From Mesorhizobium sp. LHD-90 (GTDB lineage: Bacteria > Pseudomonadota > Alphaproteobacteria > Rhizobiales > Rhizobiaceae): a DNA stretch of 64,000 bases. Below the pieces are notes generated by a model, which saw only the letters and a list, made by a program, of their open reading frames with translations, was not told where the DNA came from and made no database searches. The translations under genes were made by a program, and so were the position numbers. Position 1 is the first letter of the stretch, and each line of letters begins with the position of its first letter. The stretch spans positions 62,001-126,000 of the forward strand of contig NZ_JAVFVV010000001.1 of the NCBI RefSeq assembly GCF_030929505.1, in the 5' to 3' direction. Of the stretch, positions 8,904 to 17,300 are shown in pieces.

Positions 8904-9906
8904 TCATTCCGCCGCCTGCGCCGCCTTGCGCCAGGCGGCCGGCGGCGTGCCGAATTCACGCTTGAAGGCGCGGGTGAACGCCTCCTCCGCCTCGTAGCCG
9001 ACATCATAGGCGATCTGGGCGATGGCCTGGCGGCCGCCGCGCAGCTTTTCTTTGGCAAGCTGCATGCGCCACAGGGTGAGATAACGCATGGGCGGCATGC
9101 CGACGAGCGCGGCGACGATCGGAAAAGGCCGAGCGCGATAGGGCGACCTCGCGCGCCAGTTCCTCCGCCGTCCAGGGATGGTTCACCCGTCCGTGCATTA
9201 GCGCAAGCGCCTGGCCGACCACCGGATCGCGCATGCCGGCCAGCCAGCCCTTGCGCTCGGGCGGAAGCGTCGCCGCATAGCCGCGCACCGCCTCGACGAA
9301 CATCAGTTCCGACAGTTTCGACATTATCGTCGAGGAACCGATCTTGCCTTCCCGCAGGCCTTTCAGGGCGAAACCCAGCGAGGCCTCGATCCATTCGCTG
9401 GAGCCGGCGCCGACCATGTCGACCTTGAGTGCACGCGGCAGCGTGGCGATCAGCGGGTTGCGGTGCTCGGCGCTGCCTAGAAAACCGCAGACGATGTGCG
9501 TCGGCTCACCACCGCCGCCATGGACGACCTGCCCCAGCGCGCCTGCCGCGTTGCGCTGAATGAGGTGGCCGGTGCGCACCGGCTGCGCAGGGAGCGCGCT
9601 GCCCAGAATGTGCCGGTCGTTGCGCGCGAACACCACGGTTTCCCCGGCGCGAACCTCGAGTGGGCTTTCGCCGTCGACCATGACCTGCATGCGACCTTGG
9701 ATCACATAGTGATAGGCGATCATCTGTACGGGGTTCTGCAGGAACGGCTCGAGGTCGCCGGCATCCATATTGGCCGAGACGCACCAGGGCGCGGAGAAGC
9801 GCGCGTCGAGAAAAACCCCGCCGGTCATCCTGACGGCGCCCAGCACTTCCCCCAGCGCGTCCATGGTTTCCCGCCAAACGGTCAAGTCTTCCGGCGGCCC
9901 GGTCAT
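8904..9906 (-). pseudogene. AraC family regulator with cupin domain, frameshifted
   Basis: From 9906 the protein runs through an AraC-type cupin sensor domain (YHYVIQGRMQVMVDGE, RAGETVVFARNDRHIL) and the first DNA-binding helix pair (LAREVALSRSAFSDR). It then loses sense at about 9116. The missing C-terminus is intact in the next frame (8904-9098: MPPMRYLTLWRMQLAKEKLR, IAQIAYDVGYEAEEAFTRAF, FGTPPAAWRKAA). Restoring two bases at 9115/9116 gives SDRFAALVGMPPMRYLT, the normal family sequence, so a 2-base deletion is the simplest explanation. It lies upstream of, and divergent from, the DsrE-like gene, which it may once have regulated. It could also be a sequencing error. Confidence 0.85.
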
Positions 9907-10098
9907 TCAACTGCCGCGCGACGCACTGTAATTCAGCACCCAACGAATGTCACCGATCAGCGCCGGCGCCGTTCCTTCGGCGGCCCGCTCGTGAGCGGTC
10001 CCGCAGACGACCGAAAAGCGCCTTTCGCCGCCGAACGGCCGACGGCGTTCATTCCTTGAAGAACAGAACAAACGCAACCCTTTAGAGGAGATACAAAC

Positions 10099-10467
10099 AT
10101 GCAAGCAGAAACCGAAAAACTGGTGAACGTGGTCACCAAGGGCATCGATTCCGAACTGTCCTCCGTCGCCTTCACCATCGCCAATGGCGGGCTCACCGCC
10201 GGGCTGAAGGTCTCGATGTTCCTGACCAGCACTGCGATAGACCTGGTTCGCCGTGGCGCCCAGCGCCTGACGGAGGTGACCCCGCTGAAACCGCTTGCCG
10301 CGCTGATCGAGGATTTCCAGGCGCGCGGCGGCGTCATCTGGGCATGTCCGCCCTGCGTGCAGTCGCGCGGCTACGAGCAGTCGGACCTGCTCGACGGCGT
10401 CATCGTCGTCGGCGCCAGTGCCATGCATGCCGAGATCAGGCAGGGCGCGGCGACGCTGTCCTTCTGA
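10099..10467 (+). CDS. DsrE family protein
   Basis: A 122-aa protein of the DsrE/DsrF-like fold. It has an alternating strand-helix pattern (SSVAFTIANGGLTAGLKVSM, then DLVRRGAQRL and LAALIEDFQARGGVIWACPP) and ends DLLDGVIVVGASAMHAEIRQ. The Cys pair in WACPPC lies on the loop where DsrE-family sulfur-relay proteins carry their active cysteine, so a redox or sulfur-transfer role is possible but unproven. AGAGGAG sits 8 bases before the ATG. It is transcribed away from the cupin-AraC pseudogene, an arrangement seen elsewhere for this pair; loss of the regulator may have changed its control. Confidence 0.82.
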   Translation: MQAETEKLVNVVTKGIDSELSSVAFTIANGGLTAGLKVSMFLTSTAIDLVRRGAQRLTEVTPLKPLAALIEDFQARGGVIWACPPCVQSRGYEQSDLLDGVIVVGASAMHAEIRQGAATLSF

Positions 10468-10783
10468 GCGGCGGCGCCTTGGCGGCTGGGGCGACCATCG
10501 CTTCCGTCGCCTGCATCCAGGACCGACGGAGGAACTCGTCAACGATGCCGACGGTGACAGGGCGTCCGTCCAGTTCGCGCTGGTCGAGGCAATCCGCCGA
10601 TTGTAGCGGCGGATTGCATTGGTGATCTGGGAACAACCTTCGGAGGAAGCTCCGTCACCACGTGACGCCTGATTCCCGTTGAACAATCCGCCGGCATGTG
10701 CCTAATTCTCCGCCAGCCTGACGGCGAATGGTTGGTTGCATCGGGCCGCCTGCGTCATGCCGGGCCAGGTATGCGGGGGGAGC
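10468..10783. other. Intergenic region with a perfect inverted repeat
   Basis: 316 bases between the DsrE-like gene and the S8 protease. It contains an 11-bp perfect inverted repeat, GCAATCCGCCG at 10589-10599 and CGGCGGATTGC at 10607-10617, with a 7-base loop. There is no T-run after it, so it is not a standard terminator. A further AATCCGCCGG lies at about 10684. The end nearest the protease should hold its promoter, and its ribosome site GGGGGAG is at about 10776. I see no gene. Confidence 0.7.
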
Positions 10784-13681
10784 ATGCCCTATCCGAGCGA
10801 TCCGCTTTTCGACGAGCAATGGCATCTCGCGCTGATCGGCGACATGCCGAGAGTGTGGGACGACTACACCGGCGCAGGCGTCTCGGTCGGCATCTATGAC
10901 AGCGCCATCCAGTACACCCATCCGGAGTTTGCGGGGCGCTACGACCCGAGCAAGCATCTCGTCTTCGAGGGCCAAGTCTATGACGCCGCCTATACCGGTC
11001 CGGCCAAGGACGGCAACCCGCACGGCACCGAGCACGGTACCCATGTCGCCGGCGTCATCGCGGCGGCGCTGGACGGCAAGGGCTCGGTGGGCGTGGCGCC
11101 GGGCGCCAGCCTGACCGGCTTCGACATCTTCAACCCCGCCACGGCGCTCTACCTAAACATGGGTACGCAGACCGGCCTCTTCGCGGCGCTTGCCCAGGGC
11201 GCGCTGCTCGACGTGGTCAACAATAGCTGGACCTTTCGCTCGTCCTTTCATTACACCCACAACATAATCCGGCCGGAGACCGTCGACTCCGTCATCGCAG
11301 GGATCTGGGAGGATCTGGCCGAGAACGGCCGCAGCGGCCTGGGCACGATCGTCGTCAAGGGATCAGGCAACGACTACTGGAGCGCCCAGAGCATCGGGCT
11401 GAACGTCTCGCGGCACGCTATCGTGGTCGGGTCGGTGACCGATGACGGTTTTGTCGCCGACTATTCCAACCACGGCGCCAACGTGCTGGTCTCCGCGCCG
11501 GCCGGCTACAACATGGTCACGGTCGACATCCTCGGCGACGAGGGCTGGAACTGGGACGGCGGCGGCGACAACGACTACACCAACCGGTTCGGCGGCACGT
11601 CGGGAGCAGCGCCCGTCGTCTCCGGCGTGGCCGCGCTCATGCTGGAGGCCAACAAGAATCTCGGTTGGCGCGACGTGCGCGACATTCTGGCAATGTCGGC
11701 CACGCATACGGGCAGCGCCATCGGTGCCGGCAGCACCGGTTTCGAGAACAGCGCCTGGGTGGTCAACGGTGCCGACAATTGGAACGGCGGCGGCCTGCAT
11801 TTCCATGTCAACTACGGCTACGGCGTGGTCGACGCCTACAACGCGGTGCGCATGGCGGAGGCGTGGGAGTTGTTCGGCGCGCCGCGGACCTCGGCGAACG
11901 AAGCCTATGTCGAGGCGTCGGGGGCAGCCAACCTGGCGATCACCGGCCAGCCGGCCACCTACACGCTGGCGCTGACCTCGGACCTCGTGGTCGAACGGGT
12001 CGACGTGACGCTGCGTTTCGTCAATTCCACCTTTCCGGCGTTGAGCGCCGAGCTGATCGGGCCTGACGGCTCCGTCCATCCGCTGCTTTATTACGATATC
12101 ACCTCCATCAACTACACCGACGTGATCTGGCGGTTCGGCGTCGAAGGCCTGCGCAATGTCGCGGCGCAGGGCGACTGGTCGATCCGGGTCTCCCATGTCT
12201 CCGGCAATGCGGGGCAACTCGCGGACGTGAAGTTCGGCATTTATGGCCACGCCGGAGGCGCCGACGACGTCTATCACTTCACCGACGAGTTTGCCGCCAT
12301 GGCGTCGCTCGATGCGTCGCGTCGGCTCGTCGCCGACGGCGATTCCGGCGTCGACTGGCTGAACATGGCAGCGCTCAGTGGCGACATCGTGCTCGATCTG
12401 CGGGCAGGTGCATCCTCGACGCTGGATGGCGGGCAGTTCATTCAGACCGACGCCGGCACGCTGATCGAGAATGCCGTGACCGGCGACGGCAACGATGTCA
12501 TCCGCGCCAACGCCGCCGACAACAAGCTGCATGGCGGGCGCGGCAACGACATCTACTACGTCAACGGCGCCGGCGACGGCGTGTTCGAGAAGGCCGGACA
12601 GGGCAGCGACCGGGTCGCCACAAATGTCAGCTACGCGCTTGCGAAAGATTCCGCCGTGGAGGGGCTGCGCACCACGTTGATCGGCGGCCTGGCGGCGATC
12701 GACCTTACCGGCAACGCTTTTGCCCAGACGATCATCGGCAATGCAGGCGACAACGTGCTGCACGATGGCGGCAAGGGCGCGGCCGACGTGATGAAGGGGC
12801 GCGGCGGCAACGACACGTACCGGGTGTTCAATGCCGGCGATTCGATCATCGAAGGGGCGGCGGAAGGCGCGGCGGATCGGGTGACGGCGGCCGTGGACTA
12901 TGTGCTGAAGGCCGGCGTCGCCGTCGAGATGATGACCACCAACGGCTCGACCGGCACTTCGGGCATCGACCTCACCGGAAATGAATTCGCCCAGACGATC
13001 ATCGGCAATGCCGGCCAAAATACGCTGAAGGACGGTGGCGGCGACGGTGATTTGCTGCGCGGCATGAGCGGCAACGATACCTACCTCGTCTACAGCACGG
13101 CCACGGTCATCGTCGAAACCGCCGCACAGGGCGCCGCCGATCTGGTGATGGCGGCGGTCGACTACGTTCTCACCGCCGGCGCCTGGGTCGAGCGGCTCGC
13201 CACCAACGGCACCGCCGGCGCTGCAGCCATCGACCTCACCGGCAACGAGCTCGGTCAGGAAGTGGTCGGCAATGCCGGCGCCAATATCCTTGACGGCAAG
13301 GCCGGCGACGACACGATGAAGGGGTTGGCGGGCAACGACACGCTTTTTGGCGGCGCGGGCAAGGACAGCGTTACCTTCAACACCGCGCTCGATGCCGCTT
13401 CGAATGTCGACACGGTTGCCGACTTCTCGGTAGCCGACGACACGATCAACCTTGAGAACGCAATCTTCGCGGCGCTGGCGGCCACCGGGGCGCTCCTCTC
13501 AGGCTACTTCCGCGCCAACGCCACCGGCACCGCGCAGGACAGCAACGACCATGTCATCTACCACACCGGCACCGGAAGACTCTTCTACGACGCCGACGCC
13601 AACGGCGTGGGCGTCGCCGTCCAGTTCGCGGTGCTCAGCGGCAATCCGGCGATCGGCGCGGCCGATTTCGTGGTGATCTGA
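10784..13681 (+). CDS. Secreted S8 subtilisin-like protease with P-domain and RTX-type C-terminus
   Basis: About 965 aa. The catalytic triad is Asp39 (GIYDSAIQYTHPEF), His84 (HGTHVAG) and Ser273 (GGTSGAAPVVSG), with the oxyanion Asn in KGSGND. A proprotein-convertase-type P-domain follows (about 380-490: LTSDLVVERVDVTLRF, SAELIGPDGS, GDWSIRVSH), as in kexin-like enzymes. The C-terminal half has three copies of a repeat of about 88 aa (NDTYRV... IDLTGNEFAQTIIGNAG), then GGxGxD repeats and a terminal cassette shared with two neighbouring proteins. There is no N-terminal signal peptide, which fits type I (ABC) export through the C-terminus; no exporter genes are in the window. The ATG at 10784 has GGGGGAG just before it; earlier starts at 10736 and 10757 are possible. 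Confidence 0.9.
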   Translation: MPYPSDPLFDEQWHLALIGDMPRVWDDYTGAGVSVGIYDSAIQYTHPEFAGRYDPSKHLVFEGQVYDAAYTGPAKDGNPHGTEHGTHVAGVIAAALDGKGSVGVAPGASLTGFDIFNPATALYLNMGTQTGLFAALAQGALLDVVNNSWTFRSSFHYTHNIIRPETVDSVIAGIWEDLAENGRSGLGTIVVKGSGNDYWSAQSIGLNVSRHAIVVGSVTDDGFVADYSNHGANVLVSAPAGYNMVTVDILGDEGWNWDGGGDNDYTNRFGGTSGAAPVVSGVAALMLEANKNLGWRDVRDILAMSATHTGSAIGAGSTGFENSAWVVNGADNWNGGGLHFHVNYGYGVVDAYNAVRMAEAWELFGAPRTSANEAYVEASGAANLAITGQPATYTLALTSDLVVERVDVTLRFVNSTFPALSAELIGPDGSVHPLLYYDITSINYTDVIWRFGVEGLRNVAAQGDWSIRVSHVSGNAGQLADVKFGIYGHAGGADDVYHFTDEFAAMASLDASRRLVADGDSGVDWLNMAALSGDIVLDLRAGASSTLDGGQFIQTDAGTLIENAVTGDGNDVIRANAADNKLHGGRGNDIYYVNGAGDGVFEKAGQGSDRVATNVSYALAKDSAVEGLRTTLIGGLAAIDLTGNAFAQTIIGNAGDNVLHDGGKGAADVMKGRGGNDTYRVFNAGDSIIEGAAEGAADRVTAAVDYVLKAGVAVEMMTTNGSTGTSGIDLTGNEFAQTIIGNAGQNTLKDGGGDGDLLRGMSGNDTYLVYSTATVIVETAAQGAADLVMAAVDYVLTAGAWVERLATNGTAGAAAIDLTGNELGQEVVGNAGANILDGKAGDDTMKGLAGNDTLFGGAGKDSVTFNTALDAASNVDTVADFSVADDTINLENAIFAALAATGALLSGYFRANATGTAQDSNDHVIYHTGTGRLFYDADANGVGVAVQFAVLSGNPAIGAADFVVI

Positions 13682-13993
13682 GCCGGGCTGGACGAAGCCG
13701 GCTCTCGCCAAACCTTCCCTTCGCCAGCCGTCGCGCGACCAGAAACAGCAACGATCCGGCATTTCGATGATTTTTTGACGCGCCGGTTCCCCGGCGGTCA
13801 ATTCGAGTGCTTCCGGGTGCAAGACGAGGGGGCGATTGTCCCCTATCCCGCCACGCCATTGCGAATGTGGATCCCGGCGCCGCTCGTCACCCGGCGACTG
13901 CCGCCGGCGCCGCCTTCGTGCTCATCAACCGGGAAGCCTGTCCCGCGCCCTATGGCGCGGCCGCTATCCCCTTGTCTTGAAGGAACGACTGCA
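13682..13993. other. Intergenic region between two RTX-type genes
   Basis: 312 bases with no convincing gene. A weak hairpin with AGCCGG and CCGGCT arms follows the protease stop but has no T-run. The last part holds AAGGA, the ribosome site for the gene at 13994. The in-frame reading upstream of 13994 to 13775 is Pro/Arg-rich and does not look coding. Confidence 0.6.
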
Positions 13994-16426
13994 ATGGCTA
14001 CCACCAGTACCTATGCCCACGTCTTCGTCAAACCCGAGTTCCAGGCCAACAGCTTCGAAACCGGAAACCAGCTCCGGCCGGACGTGACCGGCCTGTCGAA
14101 TGGCGGCTTCGCCGTCGTCTACAACAACGGCATCCTCGCCGACGGCGAGGTTTTGGTCGATTTCTACGACGCCGGCAACGAGCGCATCGGCTCGTTCAAG
14201 GTGCCTTATGAAAACGGCACCATGGCGGCCGGCCAGCCGCAGATAACCGAGCTCGCCAACGGCAATGTGCTGGTCACCTGGATCGACGCCGAGGCGCCGA
14301 TCCTGAACCTGCGCGGGCGCATCTTCGAGGCCGACGGCACCGCGGTGGGCAGCGAGATCGCGATCGACACCGTCGGCAGCGACGTCCATGTCACGGCGCT
14401 GGCCGGAGGCGGTTTCGTCGTGGCCGATACCAGGGCCGACAATGTCTGGCAGACGCGCTTCGACAGCCTCGGCAACGAGTTCAGCCCGAGCGCCATGGTC
14501 AACAACCCCGCGCTTGCCGGCGTCCAGACCGGCGCCGCGGTGGCGGCGCTGAGCACCGGCAGCTACGTCGTCACCTATACTGACACCAATCCCGCCGAGC
14601 AGACGCTGCGCGCCCGCATCTATTACAACGACGGTACGACCAAGGTGAACGACTTCGCCATCGACAGCATCGGCGACAACACCGAGGCCAGCGCGGTCGG
14701 GTTGGCCGACGGCAACTGGGCGGTGGCCTACACCGACACGGGCTGGGGCGCCGCCGACGCCGGCAATTCCGGCATCACGCTGAAGATACTCAACAACGAC
14801 GGCAACGACCTGACCGGCTTCATCCGTGTCAACGCGCCGTCCGCCGAGGTCGACGTCGAGCCCGACGTCACCGTGCTGGAGAACGGATTCATCGTGGTGA
14901 GTTGGTCCAGGAACCTGGGTCTCGTCGACTACGGCGTCATGGCGCGGGTGTTCACGGCCGCCGGCGTCGCCGTCACCGACGAATTCGCTCTCGACCTCGG
15001 GCCCAGCGCCGACCGCCATTCGGCCATCTCCGGCCTGCTCTCTGGCAAGTTCGTCACCACCTGGCAGGACAGCTCCCCCGACGGCGGCGTCGACGGCCGC
15101 ATCGGCGCGTCGGTCAGCGAGATCGTGCGCACCACCACCGGCGACGATGACGCCGACACCTTCGCCGGCGACGCGCTGCGCGACGTCATCGACGGCGCCG
15201 GCAGCGGCGATTTCCTCGACGGAGCCGGTGGCAACGACCTGATCGACGGCGGCAGCGGCGACGACCAGTTGCTCGGCGGCGATGGCGCCGACGTGCTGAT
15301 CGGCGGCGAGGGCGCGGACATTCTGGAGGGCGGCGAGGGCACCGACACCGCTTCCTATGCCAGCGCCGCCGCCGGAGTGATCGCAAGCCTCGCCAATCCG
15401 GCGATCAACGGCGGCGACGCCGCCGGCGACACCTACAACGCGATCGAGAACCTGATCGGCTCCGGCCACGGCGACGCGCTCAACGGCAACAACAGCGTCA
15501 ACGACATACGCGGCGGCGCCGGCGAGGACACGCTCAAGGGTTACGCCGGCAACGACAAGCTCTACGGCCAGGACAATGACGACACGCTGATCGGCGGCGT
15601 CGGCGGCGACAGGCTGAGCGGCGGCTCGGGTTCCGACACCGCCTCGTATCTCGGCGCGACGGCCGGTGTGACCGCCAATCTCGCCGATGCCGCTGCAAAC
15701 ACCGGCGACGCCGCGGGCGACACCTATCTGTCGATCGAGCATCTCACCGGTTCGGGCTTCGTCGACAAGCTGATCGGCAATGCCGGCGACAACCGGCTTG
15801 ACGGCGGCGCGGGCAACGACACGCTCTATGGCGGCGACGGCGCCGACCAGTTGATCGGCGGGGCCGACACCGACACGGTGAACTACTCGGGGTCCGCGGC
15901 CGGCGTGATCGCCAGCCTCGCCAACGCCGCCATCAACACCGGCTTCGCCGCCGGCGACAGCTACACCTCGATCGAAAACATCTCCGGCACGAAATATGAC
16001 GACTATGTCTACGGCAACGCCGGGGCCAACGTCGTCAATGGCGGCGCCGGCGACGATTTCATCAAGGGTTATGCCGGCAACGACACGCTGGTCGGCGGCG
16101 CGGGCGGCGACGCCTTCATCTTCAACACCGCGCTCGACGCCGCCGCCAATGTCGACAAGATAACCGACTTCGACGCGGCCGCCGACACGATCCAGCTCGA
16201 CAACGCGATCTTCGCCGCCATGGCCAAGACCGGCCCGCTGGCGTCCGCCTATTTCCGCGCCAACGCCAGCGGCACGGCGCAGGACGGCAACGACCACATC
16301 GTCTACGAAACCGACACCGGAAAACTGTTCTACGACGCCGACGGCAACGGCGCCGGTGGCGCGATCCACTTCGCCACCCTCACAGGAAACCCGGCGCTCG
16401 GCGCGGCCGATTTCGTGGTCTTCTAA
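13994..16426 (+). CDS. RTX protein with N-terminal seven-repeat (propeller-like) domain
   Basis: An 810-aa acidic protein. The first 385 residues contain seven evenly spaced strands of the form L-x-x-G-x-hydrophobic-V-x-Y/W (LSNGGFAVVY, LANGNVLVTW, LAGGGFVVAD, LSTGSYVVTY, LADGNWAVAY, LENGFIVVSW, LLSGKFVTTW), as expected for a seven-bladed beta-propeller. The C-terminal half has three copies of a DTASYxxxxAGV...AGDTYxxIENL unit, each followed by GGxGxD-type calcium-binding nonapeptides. It then carries the same last 107 residues or so as the upstream protease. There is no signal peptide, so type I secretion is likely. The ATG at 13994 follows AAGGA. Adhesion or matrix binding is a guess from the architecture. 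Confidence 0.88.
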   Translation: MATTSTYAHVFVKPEFQANSFETGNQLRPDVTGLSNGGFAVVYNNGILADGEVLVDFYDAGNERIGSFKVPYENGTMAAGQPQITELANGNVLVTWIDAEAPILNLRGRIFEADGTAVGSEIAIDTVGSDVHVTALAGGGFVVADTRADNVWQTRFDSLGNEFSPSAMVNNPALAGVQTGAAVAALSTGSYVVTYTDTNPAEQTLRARIYYNDGTTKVNDFAIDSIGDNTEASAVGLADGNWAVAYTDTGWGAADAGNSGITLKILNNDGNDLTGFIRVNAPSAEVDVEPDVTVLENGFIVVSWSRNLGLVDYGVMARVFTAAGVAVTDEFALDLGPSADRHSAISGLLSGKFVTTWQDSSPDGGVDGRIGASVSEIVRTTTGDDDADTFAGDALRDVIDGAGSGDFLDGAGGNDLIDGGSGDDQLLGGDGADVLIGGEGADILEGGEGTDTASYASAAAGVIASLANPAINGGDAAGDTYNAIENLIGSGHGDALNGNNSVNDIRGGAGEDTLKGYAGNDKLYGQDNDDTLIGGVGGDRLSGGSGSDTASYLGATAGVTANLADAAANTGDAAGDTYLSIEHLTGSGFVDKLIGNAGDNRLDGGAGNDTLYGGDGADQLIGGADTDTVNYSGSAAGVIASLANAAINTGFAAGDSYTSIENISGTKYDDYVYGNAGANVVNGGAGDDFIKGYAGNDTLVGGAGGDAFIFNTALDAAANVDKITDFDAAADTIQLDNAIFAAMAKTGPLASAYFRANASGTAQDGNDHIVYETDTGKLFYDADGNGAGGAIHFATLTGNPALGAADFVVF

Positions 16427-16469
16427 AAAACCGCAACCGAAGCGCGGGGCCGATGCGCCCCGCGCACAG

Positions 16470-16497
16470 GCCGGCGATGGTGCCATCGCCGGCTTTT
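16470..16497 (+). terminator. Rho-independent terminator after the RTX gene
   Basis: An 11-bp perfect stem (GCCGGCGATGG at 16470-16480 and CCATCGCCGGC at 16483-16493), a 2-base loop and TTTT. It lies 44 bases after the stop codon. Confidence 0.8.
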
Positions 16498-16666
16498 CAC
16501 GTTTGCAGTCGCAGGCGGAAATGCGGACGCAGGCCGCATCTGGCGAAACTGCGCAACAGGGCCTCGCAGGGTTCGGCGGCATCGGCTAGCTTCGGACGTC
16601 GGTTTGGCTGGTGAACACCGCCGGCGAGCTCGATATCGAACAGCACCCGTTCACTGGAGGACAGGC

Positions 16667-17131
16667 ATGCGCGGTTTCATGAGTTCTTTCCGGAGCCGGC
16701 TGGCCCCGATCCTGCTTTGGCTGGTGGCTGCAGCCACCCTCGGTTTGGCCCAGCCCGCCGTGGCGGCCGAGGAGCTGCAGGGGACATGGGTGGCGACCAA
16801 GGTCGTGTCCGAAGGCAAGCCGGCGGAAAACCTCGTCGGCCACCGGCTCACCTTCGACGGTGCGAATTTCCAGATCCGGTCGAGCGACGGCAAGACGATC
16901 TTTGCCGGAACAACCAGCGTCGATCCGGCCGCGAGACCGGCTTCCATCGATTTCGTCAACACGCAAGGCGATGCGGTGGGCAAGACCTGGAAGGGCATCT
17001 ATGCGCTCGACGGCGACACGCTGAGCATCTGCGACAATTCTCCGAATCTGGAGGCCGGCCGGCCGACAGCCCTGGAGGCCGCGAGCGGCTCGGGTCACGC
17101 GCTGTTCATCTTCGAACGTGCGAAGCAATAG
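16667..17131 (+). CDS. Exported TIGR03067-like domain protein
   Basis: A 154-aa protein with a clear signal peptide (LAPILLWLVAAATLGLAQPA, then VAAEE, cleavage after AVAA). The mature part begins LQGTWVATKVVSEGKPA and continues with LTFDGANFQIR, GTTSVDPAARPASIDF and KGIYALDGDTLSICDN. That succession of short beta strands matches the uncharacterised TIGR03067 domain (a small lipocalin-like periplasmic fold, mostly known from Planctomycetes but also present in rhizobia). No ligand is known to me. GGAGG lies 6 bases before the ATG at 16667. It stands between RTX genes, but nothing links them functionally. Confidence 0.8.
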   Translation: MRGFMSSFRSRLAPILLWLVAAATLGLAQPAVAAEELQGTWVATKVVSEGKPAENLVGHRLTFDGANFQIRSSDGKTIFAGTTSVDPAARPASIDFVNTQGDAVGKTWKGIYALDGDTLSICDNSPNLEAGRPTALEAASGSGHALFIFERAKQ

Positions 17132-17196
17132 TGCGCGGGCGCACCGGCACGCTCTGATCGCCCACCGGCGCCGCAGCTTCCTGCGTTCTGCAACCG

Positions 17197-17240
17197 AAAA
17201 AACCCGGCAGCGCGCCGTGGCGCGCCGCCGGGTCTTTCGG
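17197..17240. terminator. Bidirectional terminator between converging genes
   Basis: The left arm ACCCGGC (17202-17208) pairs with GCCGGGT (17227-17233), with a second stem inside (GCGCGCC with GGCGCGC) and one mismatch. An A-run at 17197-17202 gives a good T-run on the minus strand, so it mainly ends the RTX gene at 17301. On the plus strand the TCTTT tail is weaker. Confidence 0.75.
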
Positions 17241-17300
17241 ACGTCCGGCCGCAGTCCCCGGTGGGCGGTCTGGCGCCGCCGGGCCGTCATGCCGGGTCGT

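Noticed and set aside
15150-16100. Regular short repeats that could suggest a CRISPR array or satellite
   Set aside because: They are in-frame codons of GGxGxD calcium-binding repeats, diverged in sequence and without unique spacers.
13964-16582. An 872-residue minus-strand open frame and similar long frames opposite the other RTX genes
   Set aside because: These are mirror images of the repetitive, GC-rich RTX coding sequence; the plus-strand reading has real motifs and the antisense one does not.
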